From contig CM070633.1 in the NCBI GenBank assembly GCA_036346255.1, forward strand, positions 25,296,001 to 25,360,000: a stretch of DNA of 64,000 bases, written 5' to 3'. Shown here in pieces: positions 1 to 10,281 of this stretch (position 1 is its first letter; the number at the start of each line of letters is the position of its first letter). The notes beneath the pieces were generated by a model that worked only from the letters and a program-made list of their open reading frames with translations, was not told where the DNA came from and did not search any database. The DNA comes from Ampelocalamus luodianensis. Its lineage: Eukaryota > Streptophyta > Magnoliopsida > Poales > Poaceae. A program made the position numbers and the translations under genes.

Positions 1-1051
1 GTGGGTGCTCATTGTGCCCGGCAATCGTTTCTTCAAGGGTAACCTCGTTTTCCCCTTGTTTAGATGTTTTAGCGCTTAATTGTTCTATGTCGGTAATGCT
101 GTCGCCTAAGGGTAGATCGTGTTAGAGGGATGTTTTGATATAGTTAAGTGCGGATTAAGTCTCGGACGTCTCCTAGGAAGTTGTAGAGGACGTCAATAGC
201 TTTCAATGAAGTGCTAGAACGTAATTTTTGGACATCTGTAGCAAAAGTTATGAATTTAATGGTGCGGCTGTTCTGCAACCCTGTCAGTTTTTGGACATGT
301 TTTAGTAATCTAACCTTTGCGATCAGTTAAAGAGAGAATTAGAGGATCTCAGTATAACGAAAGTTGTAGATAATTGTCGTAGCTTTCAGGCATGGGTATG
401 CAGCGACGGTTGCATACTTTGCATTACCGGTAAAATGCAAAAGATAAAGAGAAAGTGCACTTGAGCATCCTGCATAGCATGAGCATATGACATGTTTATA
501 ATAGAGATTGTAGATGGATGTTGATGATTACAGTTGTTTATGTTATTATTGTCATTTATTGTACATGCTGAGTCTTGGGACTCACTCTTGCTGTTGTTGT
601 GTTTTTAGGTACCCCTTTACAAGAACGACATGCATGGGAGGGAGTAAGACTTAGAGCGTTTGCACAATGGCACAAACTACTCACGTTTGAATTGATAGAT
701 TGATAATTTAGTAGAAAAGAAGCTTGCTTAAAGATTTCTTTATGATTACTCCCTCTGCTTGGAATAATTTGTAATAGAGTTGATTAGAGGATCATGGATG
801 TCCTTTTGTTTATGCTTGTAGTCGTTTGGCATGCTTTGGAAGATATAGTGATGATTAGTATAGTTTTGGTGGTCTCTTGATTATGCTGGATGTTGGAATA
901 CTTAACTATGCTACATTTAAAGGTTGGAACATCCGGTTTAGTAACTAAACAAAGGAGGTTCTGTCGGATTTTAGAGAATTGTATCAATATTAAAATGGTT
1001 ATAGTGTCAGTTTAGTAGCATTCAAGGCCTTTGTCAGGCTGGGGTGTTACA
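1..1051 (+). repeat. 5' LTR (left part cut by window) of outer LARD-like element
   Basis: Positions 1-390 match 14674-15063 and positions 391-1051 match 16042-16702, so this is the 5' partner of the LTR at 14290-16702. It ends in GGGGTGTTACA at 1051 and is followed at once by a Met-tRNA primer site. The left end lies outside the window. Relative to its partner it lacks 978 bp (the equivalent of 15064-16041), so it has lost the micro-exon block and the hairpin ladder. A hand count of 1-386 against 14674-15059 gives 17 substitutions (about 4.4%). Confidence 0.93.
570..608 (+). promoter_or_regulatory. hairpin and 3' splice-like site (outer 5' LTR)
   Basis: GAGTCTTGGGACTC (570-583), CTCTTGCTGTTGTTG and TTTTTAG|GT (AG 607-608). 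Confidence 0.55.
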
Positions 1052-1053
1052 CT

Positions 1054-1065
1054 TGGTATCAGAGC
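1054..1065 (+). other. primer binding site, initiator Met tRNA type
   Basis: TGGTATCAGAGC lies three bases after the LTR end. It is the usual plant gypsy PBS, complementary to the 3' end of initiator tRNA-Met. The flank (CGGGCTGTAGGTCTGTGG) recurs at 16720 and, diverged, at 4176. Confidence 0.93.
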
Positions 1066-1184
1066 GGGCTGTAGGTCTGTGGTTAATAAAACATTAATTT
1101 TGACACACTAAGCATAGTAGGTGGGATTGGGTTATTGTATTGCATTTACGTTTTCGCATGTTGTATTGATGATTCCTGTTATGA

Positions 1185-1222
1185 TATACATACATATATA
1201 TATATATACATATATATATATT
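1185..1222. repeat. TA/CATA microsatellite
   Basis: An AT dinucleotide run interrupted by CATAC. The copy at about 16831-16870 differs by a few units, as expected for slippage. Confidence 0.85.
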
Positions 1223-1678
1223 ATAATGCTATAGTTAATATGTGTGGGGATAACCCATGTTGAGAGGTTGAGGTCGAGGTTGTGGCCCTGTGCTGTACCA
1301 GGTTAAACCACTGTTCGTGGTATAGCAATAGTGAAGTGCCCACATTGGATATCATAGTTCAGGCTTTAATAGTAAGTATATTTAGAAGAGTTGTTCTTTT
1401 CTTTGATATTTGAATTTGGTCAACTCTTGTCTAGTTGGGGTTGATGAGCTTCTCTTGGGTTATTAGTTTATTACGGTTGATGGGTTGCTTTGAAAAGGAT
1501 TGATTTGTTTCCATTGGTTTAATTTTGTCCTGTAAAGCAATCATTGTTTTCCCAATCGTTGAGTTATTTTTGCGGCTGGTGAACTTGGTTGATTGTCAAG
1601 CTTGACCTTTATAATGGAGTTTTGTCTTTCTCATTGGAAAACCTTGACCCATTTATTCGCTTGATGTTTTTAGCTAGT

Positions 1679-1683
1679 GAAAG
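1679..1683. repeat. target site duplication GAAAG (left)
   Basis: GAAAG just left of the inner element matches GAAAG at 10659-10663 just right of it. The outer internal region reads continuously once the insertion is removed. Confidence 0.93.
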
Positions 1684-3103
1684 TGTAATACTCCAGAGTA
1701 GATTTTGAGAGAAAGCTGAATATTCGAAGAAAAGGACTAATTAGAAATTGATCCAGGAGAAGGACCTAATGGAAAATAGCTAATTAATCAACTGGAGAAG
1801 GGGTTAGCAGCGTTTTGTAGACAACTGGGCCGGGCCTCCGGTCCATGTGCGCTCAGCCCACAAGTGGAAGGGAGGCCGGCCTTAAAGAGGCCAAAACCTA
1901 GCCGCCCTCCCATTTTCACCTCTCCCCTTGTGTGGCCGCCACCCCTGCTCTCCCTCCCACTTGGGCGCCTCCCCTGCCCCTCGCCTCCTCCCATGGTGCT
2001 TCCCCTGCTGGTCTTCACCCCATCCATTGGCGCCGGCCACCTTGCAATTGGTGTTGCCCGTTCCATTGTCGGCGATCGTGAAGGAAGAAGAAGGGAAAAC
2101 AGTGGGTGCTGGCGATTCAAGGAGAAGAAAGGTTCTTCTTGTTGGGGAGTTGATCCACGTCTTCCACGGGTCTTCAAGGGTAACAACGTGTTTTCCCCAC
2201 TGTTTGTTGAGGATTAGAGAAATCGATTATTTGGGTTCAATTGTTTTGCTGTCAGCAGACGTTCAGATCTGTCCAGTAGGATGCGTGGCTGTTTTCGGGT
2301 CCTTAAAGTCGGAACTAGAAGTTTTGATCTCCTAGAGAATTGTGGATAATGCTCTTAGCTTTCAGTGGCCGCCAAGATCATCTGATTCTGACATTCGAGT
2401 CAAAAGTTATGTTATTTTTAGTGTTTACTGTTTAGAATCCTGACGAGAATCTGCAGTCATCTTGTTTAATAAATAATAAATTATTAAGTGCCGAATTAGA
2501 ACTTGGGATCTCCTAGAGAGTTGTAGTTTATCTCGTTACCTTTCATTGCCGACAAGAATCAAGTCATTCGGACATCGGTAGCCAAAGTTATGAATTTATT
2601 AGTACTTCTGTGTTTCTGGAGAGAAGCAGTTTTGCTAGTGTTAGTTAACCTGATAGAAGCACTTATTTAGATGGGTTTCCAGAGGGTCTCACCATAACGA
2701 AAAATGAGGCTAATCCTCTTAGCTTTCAGGAAAGCTAAAGATCACTGAATTTGGACGAACGTAGAGAAAGTTATGATAGTTTCTTTGTCGCTGTCCAGAA
2801 ACCCGACGTGAAATGTTTGCTCTGATTAAATAGATTGGTAGGTCTGGTAGATGGCCGAATCAGAGGGTCTCCCCAACTAAGTTTATTTAGAAATTTCAAT
2901 TAACTTTTCAGATTGTCCAAGATCATCCTATTTGGACCCCTGAGCAGAAAGTTATGAATTTTTGAAGTCTGCTGTCCGCAGTGACCGATCGCTAGAAATT
3001 AGAAAAGCTAGACGTGATAAGAAGATTAGCGATTTCGATTGTAATGTGATGTATGATTTTGGTCCAGTATGCTATTCTTAGTTTGGGGTTATCTACTTGT
3101 CAG

Positions 3104-3161
3104 TGTGGCGAGATCCCAAGGGCAGCACCCACTTCGCGTCCGCCGTTCTCGCGCGGTTGAG
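3104..3161 (+). other. LARD micro-exon-like block (inner 5' LTR)
   Basis: 58 nt between CTTGTCAG and AG|GCAAGTATT. Two bases shorter than in the 3' LTR because of small indels. Confidence 0.5.
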
Positions 3162-3392
3162 GCAAGTATTCGGGTTTATGTGTAGTATTGGTTGCATGTC
3201 ATGATTGAGTGGTGTATTGTTCATCATTGCCATGTGAATGTGTTGTGGAGATGATTCTAGTTATGTTGATGCTTGCGAGTTATGTTTAAGGTTCCTTCAT
3301 GATGCTATTGTTTACATACCACGACTACATATTGAGTTATGATATTGGAAATATGATGTTGTAGTTCTTATGCATGTTGTAGCATTTCGAGA

Positions 3393-3619
3393 CTTGGTCA
3401 CGTGGTGACCAAGAGTACAATGTTGAGGTCCTGTCATATGTAATGATAGGCTTGAGGTCCCGCATTCATGGAATGTGGGCAATGGATCTGAGGTCCCGTC
3501 ATTGTGATGACGGGCAAAGGTCCCTATACATGTGATGTATAGGCTCTTGGTCCCTGTGCGGAGAGCACGAGCATGGGTATTCATTGACGGATGAATACCC
3601 GCATTACCGGTAAAATGCG
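3393..3619 (+). repeat. hairpin ladder (inner 5' LTR)
   Basis: About eight consecutive short inverted repeats, most introduced by GGTCCC and closed by GGGC or GGC: TTGGTCAC/GTGACCAA, CCCGTCAT/ATGACGGG, CCTATACAT/ATGTATAGG, GGGTATTCAT/ATGAATACCC, GCATTACCGGTAAAATGC. Confidence 0.8.
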
Positions 3620-3752
3620 AAAGCGAGATAAAGATCAAAGAGTGCATAGCATTATCATCATTTAAATATTTGAAATGTCTTAATGGTGTTGAATAAGGTT
3701 GTTTTCAGATGTTATGCCTATATGAATGTTGCAACCTTGTTGATACTTCTTT

Positions 3753-3789
3753 GAGTCGTATGGCTCACCCTTGCTTTGTCTTGTTATAG
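3753..3789 (+). promoter_or_regulatory. hairpin and 3' splice-like site (inner 5' LTR)
   Basis: GAGTCGTATGGCTC, then CTTGCTTTGTCTTGTTATAG|GT. Confidence 0.52.
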
Positions 3790-4164
3790 GTACTTACGGC
3801 AAGAACGTCATGCATGGGAGGAGTAGGCATTGGAAAGCACGCACTACCTCACAACATTTATGCAATTGCTATTTGGCTTCACTTAGGAATAAATAAGCGT
3901 GTGGAGACTATCTATGGATGTTTTATGATGTTGGTTGTTGGATTATTCATGGTTATGAGAATGATGTTAATTGTTTACAATCGAACGATTATTTTATATG
4001 CATGAAAGACTTGGATTATAGAAATAATAATAAATGCCATGATCATCTGTTGATACCTCGATTTTGTTGTTCATACAAAGGAAGTTACATCGAAAAATTT
4101 ATAGAATGTTCTAGTTAGTTTAATTCTTGTAGCATTCTAGGCTCATGTGGGAGGGTGTTCTGAT

Positions 4165-4175
4165 TGGTATCGAGC
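4165..4175 (+). other. primer binding site, one base short
   Basis: TGGTATCGAGC is the Met-type PBS missing one A (consensus TGGTATCAGAGC). It follows the 5' LTR end after two bases. Confidence 0.8.
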
Positions 4176-7100
4176 GGGCTTTAGGTCCGTGGTAGTTGAA
4201 ATATTAAATTGACACACTTGTGCGATGAGGTGGGTTGGGTTTTTGCATTGCATATACGCTCCTGTTATGTTGTATTGTTGATCTCTGTCATGATCTAATA
4301 TATCTATAATATAATACTATTGTTATCTTGTGTGGGGTTAACCCACGTTTGAGAGGTTGTGGTCGTGGTTGTGACCTTGGGCTTTACCAGGCTACACCAC
4401 CATTCACGGTATAAGAATAGTGAAGTGCTACCTCGGATATCTTAGTACAAGTGTGGTTAGCGAGAATCTTCAGAAGAGTTGTTCTCTCTCTTGGGTTTAA
4501 ATTTGGTTACTCTTATCCAGTTGTGATTGATGTTTTCTCCTGGGTTATTGGTTTATTGCGGTTGACGGGTTGTCTTGAAAAATGTTGGTGTGTTTCCATT
4601 TGCTTAATTGTTCCATAAAGTAATCGTTGCTCTTCCAATCAATGGGTTCTTCTTGCGGTTGGTGAACCTGGTTGATTGTCAAGTTTGATCTTTACATTGG
4701 AATTGTGTCTTTCTCGTTAGAAATCTTGACCCGTTTATTTGCTTGATGATTTGGGCTATGAACATTTCCTATTGCAAGACCTTTAGTACGTGGAGGATTT
4801 GACTTTATGTAGCTCTTTTGGGTATGATGAGTGTTGAAGTTTATTGGTTCGATTTTATTAAACAAGATGTTCAACTCTTTAGCGATGTTTTGCTATTGTT
4901 AAGTGAGAGGTTATAACCAAGACAATTAATTGTTATGGTATGAGTTATCAACTTATAGGGTGGAACATAATTGGTTTTAACCCAGTTCCTTGGAATTGAA
5001 GTTGTTTAAGTCGAGGTTGTCTTCTAGTAGTTCCTGATGAACTGTGAGTAAAGGTATGCTTATACCTACTAGAAATCCGAGATTTATTAAGAAGTGTGAG
5101 ATATTGATGACTTAGTCAAATCATTAAGATTGTGAAAATTGGTAGATTTGTTGGGTAATATGGAGTAATGTGTTTCAATAGATTAGTCTACCCATTCGAG
5201 ATGGTTATGTTAAGGATGTGTTGGAACGATGCCTTAGAGAATATCCATTTGGAAATTTTCTTAAACTAGTTACTTGTTGAGCATACATAAATTTCTAGAT
5301 TGAAACATGTATAACAGATTAGATGAATGTTGAGGTAGCATCTTGTGAGACCCTGTTTTACAGGAGATGATATTATTGAATGTCTAATTATATTTTGCCC
5401 TAAAACTCCGAGCATAAAGTGGAATGTTAACTTTGTGTTTATAGGTGGTTTGTGACTGTAAATAGAAGTAGGACCCTATTTGCATACGTGATAAATATAA
5501 TTGTCAAACGTTAATGATAGTTGGTGTGGGTGTTGAGCAACACTAATGGTCAAGTGGATGATTGAATAAGTAGTCTTTGGTAGCATGAACTTGTTAAAAG
5601 AGATTTGTTTCAACCTCATAGTTGTGTTTCTTTTGGAGAGGTTATTGATGGGATTTTAATTGGTGACCTGTGGTTGCATGATGGTGAAGTTGTCGGATTA
5701 TAGTATGTCTATGATGAGAGGGTCTTGGTATAACCTTTAATGTGGGTAGTAGATTCCCTTTAAAAAAATAATAATAATAAAGGTGGTTGTTGTAGTGAGG
5801 TTGAAGATTTTGGTATACTCTCAATTTAGGATGAGATGATAAAGTGGTACATAAGAGTTTGGTGAACTTTTGGGGCTTTATAATGGAAAAGTAGATGATG
5901 GCGATTCGCATTAAGAATGTATCATTCTTGATGTTAGTAAGATTGTCGCAAGGGATTGTGACTAGTGAGAAGCGATGATGATTTTCTCGGGAGTATTACT
6001 TTGGTGTTAGCAAGATTGCGATGGGATTATAATAATATTATGGAATGTATTGTGTAAAGGGATTGGATCGCTTGCACGATATGGATTAAGTGAAAATATT
6101 TCTAGCTTGCGTATGTGATCTTCGGACCTCTTGTCGATGTGGTAGCTGAATTTGTTTTACGCCCGTTTGAGGTTTTTATTCTCTGCTTGTGGGGCGTGTG
6201 CCTAATCTTGATCTTATCTTTTGTTTTCGATATCATTATTATTTGATTGTCTCTCTTGAACTTGTTACCACTGTTTGTGGTAATGTTTTCCTTCGTGTTG
6301 AATTTTATTTCTTTATGTCTCTCCTTCTAAGAAGGGTTTAACCAAACTGCATTGCAAAGCTCCTTGGATGTGTATTGTGACTAAATAGTGGTGATCTAGT
6401 AGATTGTTTGAGAGGCATTGAGTAATAAATAGATTTATTAGAACAGTTCTTGGAGAGGAATTAAGTTAAATAGAATGTTGTCTTTTGAGCCATCGATTAC
6501 GATATCACAACTAGTAGAACCTATAGCAAGAGGTGGCCCAAGATCTTGTGATCATTTTCACATAACATTAGAATCGAAAGTTTGGAATTCGTGATCAATT
6601 CATTGAAGTATCGCAATTGGGTACTTGATAAGATTGTGTAGAGAAATTATAATGATCTGATTCATGTGATAGTAGTGTGGAGAAAATTAATCGTTGCGTT
6701 AATTAATGGGATAGTAGGAATTATTGAGTTCTTGTCAAGTATGACTCGGCCTCGATGAGTAACCCCATAGGAGTTAGATTATCTTGAAGAATGACTTGGT
6801 CGAGAATATAATTATCTTTTGACGTTAATGATTGAGTATGTTTGAATCTTGGTCAATCGGTTTGGGTATTGCGAAGAGGTATATTGCAATTGTGTAATTG
6901 GATTGGATTGGTGTGGATTAGAGAAGGTCTAAGATTGGTGAAATAAATCGCCTTTGGCGATTACTTGATTAATAAGGAATGATGATATTAATGAATACGG
7001 TTATTGTCGAATGTGTGAAATATTAGTAAACGAATGTGAAGATTTCTTATCCACTAAACCAGAAACTCATGGTAGGAGATTTAGAGATTAAATTTGGGGT

Positions 7101-8124
7101 CTTGCATGTTATGCTAGGACCGTGGAGATCCAATAATATGTGTAGAGCGGATGAAACAGAGCGAATTTTGTATAGTGTGTTGTTTTGGATAGAATACTTT
7201 GGGTAAAGTGAATAAATGTGATTGTGGATGAAATTTATATTGAGGAATGTTGAGAATTATTTGTCAAAATAATTCCTTTGGTAGAGAAGTTGATCCGAGT
7301 ATGTTATTGTGAGATGAAAGAGTCTCTCTACATAGGTGTGGATTTTGTGTCGGTTTGAGCATAGCATTGAAGTTGTCAATTTAAGAGAAATGCATTAGTG
7401 TGAGATGTGATGATTTGAAATCTTTTGGTTTAAGAAAAAATGAATTCTTACAAGAAAGGTTGAGGAAAAGGTGGTATTCTCGGATAATGAAATGTTCTCT
7501 GGTTTTTGGATATTCGAGTGATTTTCGCTTTAGCTTATGTGGTGTTCTTTGGCATCTGCCTACTTGAAAGTGGAAGAGTTTCATGATGAATCTTTTGGTT
7601 TTGAATTTAACTCTTTTGGTGGGAGTTGGTGATGTGTGTTTGTGATGAGAATCCTTGATTTTTAATCGAGTTCTATGGTGCATTCCTAGTGAAAGGAGGT
7701 GTCTATTGTTAAAGTGAAGAGATCAATCAAACAAGGAACAAGAGTTTTGTGTGTTTTGTGCAGGTTGTGTGGTTTGGTACTAAAGGAAAATGTTGGCCTT
7801 TGGTACATTGGTTGTTTCTGAAATAGGCGAAGTTTCGGGAGAAAGTGGGGCGTGAAGTTTCGTTAGGGCCGTTGGCCACGAGTAAGATCGTGCCTTGAAG
7901 CGTGTCCGTTGAGTGACTCCTGAGAGGTTGAGATGAGTATTAAAGCGTAAAACGTTAGTTACGTCAAGGGACGGTGGTCTGATGGTCTCATTAGTTCGAG
8001 GGGGAGCCGACTTGGGAGTTGGAGTCTCGTATGTGGAGCTTTATCTAGTAATGTTCACAGCAGGTACGCCGTAATGAATGGTAAATTTTTAACTGGGATT
8101 GTTCTTTGGTGCTAAGCGTGGGTA

Positions 8125-8160
8125 GAATTCGGGGTCGAATTCTGTTTAAAGGGGGTAGAA
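8125..8160 (+). promoter_or_regulatory. PPT-proximal hairpin and polypurine tract (inner)
   Basis: GAATTCGGGGTCGAATTC (8125-8142) can fold as a 7-bp stem. Two bases later comes the plus-strand primer tract TTTAAAGGGGGTAGAA, directly abutting the 3' LTR at 8161. Confidence 0.88.
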
Positions 8161-9595
8161 TGTAATACTCCAGAGTAGATTTTGAGAGAAAGCCGAATAT
8201 TCGAAGAAAAGGACTAATTAGAAATTGATCCAGGAGAAGGACCTAATGGAAATAGCTAATTAATCAACTGGAGAAGGGGTTAGCAGCGTTTTGTAGACAA
8301 CCTGGGCCGGGGCCTCCGGCCCATGTGCGCTCAGCCCACAAGTGGAAGGGGGGAGGCCGGCCTTAAAAGAGGCCAAAACCCTAGCCGCCCCTCCCATTTT
8401 TCCCCTCTCCCCCTTGTGTGGCCGCCACCCCTGCTCTCCCTCCCACTTGGCGCCTCCCTCTGCCCCTCGCCTCCTCATGGTGCTTCCCCTGCTGGTCTTC
8501 ACCCCATCCATTGGCGCCGCCACCTCGCACTGGTGTTGCCCGTTCCATTGTCGGCGATCGTGAAGGAAGAAGAAGGGGAAAACAGTGGGTGCTGGCCGAT
8601 TCAAGGGAGAAGAAAGGTTCTTCTTCTTGGGGGAGTTGATCCACGTCTTCCCACGGGTCTTCAAGGGTAACAACGTGTTCTCCCCCACTGTTTGTTGAGG
8701 ATTAGAGGCGAAATCGATTATTTGGGTTCAATTGTTTTGCTGTCAGCAGACGTTCAGATCTGTCCAGTAGGATGCGTGGCTGTTTTCGGGTCCTTAAAGT
8801 CGGAACTAGAAGTTTTGATCTCCTAGAGAATTGTGGATAATGCTCTTAGCTTTCAGTGGCCGCCAAGATCATCTGATTCCGATATTCGAGTCAAAAGTTA
8901 TGTTATTTTTAGTGTTTACTGTTTAGAATCCTGACGAGAATCTGCAGTCATCTTGTTTAATAAATAATAAATTATTAAGTGCCGAATTAGAACTTGGGAT
9001 CTCCTAGAGAGTTGTAGGTTATCTCGTTACCTTTCATTGACGACAAGAATCAAGTCATTCGGACTTCGGTAGCCAAAGTTATGAATTTATTAGTACTTCT
9101 GTGTTTCTGGAGAGAAGCAGTTTTGCTAGTGTTAGTTAACCTGATAGAAGCACTTATTTAGAGGGGTTTCCAGAGGGTCTCACCATAACGAAAAATGAGG
9201 ATAATCCTCTTAGCTTTCAGGAAAGCTAAAGATCACTGAATTTGGACGAACGTAGAGAAAGTTATGATAGTTTCTTTGTCGCTGTCCAGAAACCCAACGT
9301 GAAATGTTTGCTCTGATTAAATAGATTGGTAGGTCTGGTAGATGGCCGAATCAGAGGGTCTCCCCAACTAAGTTTATTTAGACATTTCAATTAACTTTTC
9401 AGATTGTCCAAGATCATCCTATTTGGACCCCTGAGCAGAAAGTTATGAATTTTTGAAGTCTGCTGTCCGCAGTGACCGATCGCTAGAAATTAGAAAAGCT
9501 AGACGTGATAAGAAGATTAGCGATTTCGATTGTAATGTGATGTATGATTTTGGTCCAGTATGCTATTCTTAGTTTGGGGTTATCTACTTGTCCAG

Positions 9596-9655
9596 GTGGC
9601 AGCGAGATCCCAAGGGCAGCACCCACTTCGCGTCCGCCGTTCTCGCGCGGTTGAG
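9596..9655 (+). other. LARD micro-exon-like block (inner 3' LTR)
   Basis: 60 nt between CTTGTCCAG and AG|GCAAGTATTC. The block (AAGGGCAGCACCCACTTCGC...) is far better conserved between subfamilies than the flanking 200 bp. Confidence 0.55.
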
Positions 9656-9885
9656 GCAAGTATTCGGGTTTATGTGTAGTATTGGTTGCATGTCATGATT
9701 GAGTGGTGTATTGTTCATCATTGCCATGTGAATGTGTTGTGGAGATGATTCTAGTTATGTTGATGCTTGCGAGTTATGTTTAAGGTTCCTTCATGATGCT
9801 ATTGTTTACATAACCTGACTACATATTGAGTTATGATATTGGAAATATGATGTTGTAGTTCTTATGCATGTTGTAGCATTCTGAG

Positions 9886-10112
9886 ACTTGGTCACGTGGT
9901 GACCAAGAGTACAATGTTGAGGTCCCTGTCATATGTAATGATAGGCTTGAGGTCCCGCATTCATGGAATGTGGGCAATGGATCTGAGGTCCCGTCATTGT
10001 GATGACGGGCAAAGTCCCTATACATGTGATGTATAGGCTCTTGGTCCCTGTGCGGAGAGAGCACGAGCATGGGTATTCATTGACGGATGAATACCCCATT
10101 ACGGTAAAATGC
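9886..10112 (+). repeat. hairpin ladder (inner 3' LTR)
   Basis: Same order of stems as 3393-3619, with a few 1-bp losses. Confidence 0.8.
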
Positions 10113-10244
10113 GAAACGAGATAAAGATCAAAGAGTGCATAGCATTATCATCATTTAAATATTTGAAATGTCTTAATGGTGTTGAATAAGGTTGTTTTCA
10201 GATGTTATGCCTATATGAATGTTGCAACCTTGTTGATACTTGCT

Positions 10245-10281
10245 GAGTCGTTTGGCTCACCCTTGCTTTGTCTTGTTATAG
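10245..10281 (+). promoter_or_regulatory. hairpin and 3' splice-like site (inner 3' LTR)
   Basis: GAGTCGTTTGGCTC, then CTTGCTTTGTCTTGTTATAG|GT. Confidence 0.55.

Larger units (their letters stand above)
1052..1683 (+). mobile_element. outer LARD-like element, internal region part 1
   Basis: This is the internal start of the outer element, interrupted at 1683 by the inner element and continued at 10664. It holds the PBS, a TA-rich microsatellite (about 1185-1222), and a short AGAGGTTGAGGTCGAGG stretch after an ATG near 1258. That stretch resembles the Arg-Gly-rich N terminus of plant gypsy gag but is broken by a stop. No other coding signal is visible. The same sequence recurs at 16703-16995 and, diverged, at 4163-4760. 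Confidence 0.85.
1684..4162 (+). repeat. inner LARD-like element, 5' LTR
   Basis: Starts TGTAATACTCC after the GAAAG duplication and ends GTGTTCTG just before the PBS. In order it holds a GC-rich segment (about 1860-2180), four diverged modules of about 170 bp (2320-2990), a micro-exon-like block (3104-3161), a hairpin ladder (3393-3619) and a hairpin-acceptor unit (3753-3789). Compared with the 3' LTR it has many 1-bp indels in G/C runs and an altered 3' terminus (the 3' LTR ends TGTTACA). Confidence 0.93.
4163..8160 (+). mobile_element. inner element internal region, non-coding
   Basis: About 4.0 kb between PBS and PPT. It aligns along its length with the outer internal region (1052-1683 plus 10664-14289), for example TTAGTACGTGGAGG at 4787 and 10684. 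I see no RT, RNase H, integrase, protease or zinc-knuckle motif in any frame, and the longest open stretches are under about 100 codons and not shared between the copies. A gag-start-like AGAGGTTGTGG run near 4352 is the only coding echo. The last about 300 bp are more GC-rich and better conserved between copies, so packaging or reverse-transcription signals may lie there. Confidence 0.85.

Noticed and set aside
1788..2186. 132-codon minus-strand frame (and its counterpart 8260-8688)
   Set aside because: It lies in a GC-rich LTR leader where several frames on both strands are open by composition. Frames differ between the two LTR copies because of 1-bp indels.
3814..4118. Two overlapping frames repeated at 10268-10611
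   Set aside because: They are the 3' part of the LARD LTR; similarity reflects the LTR pair. Only the short QERHAWEG core is considered, as a hypothesis.
5642..5911. 89-codon minus-strand frame
   Set aside because: Low-complexity His/Tyr run from an AAT repeat in the non-coding internal region; not shared with the outer copy.
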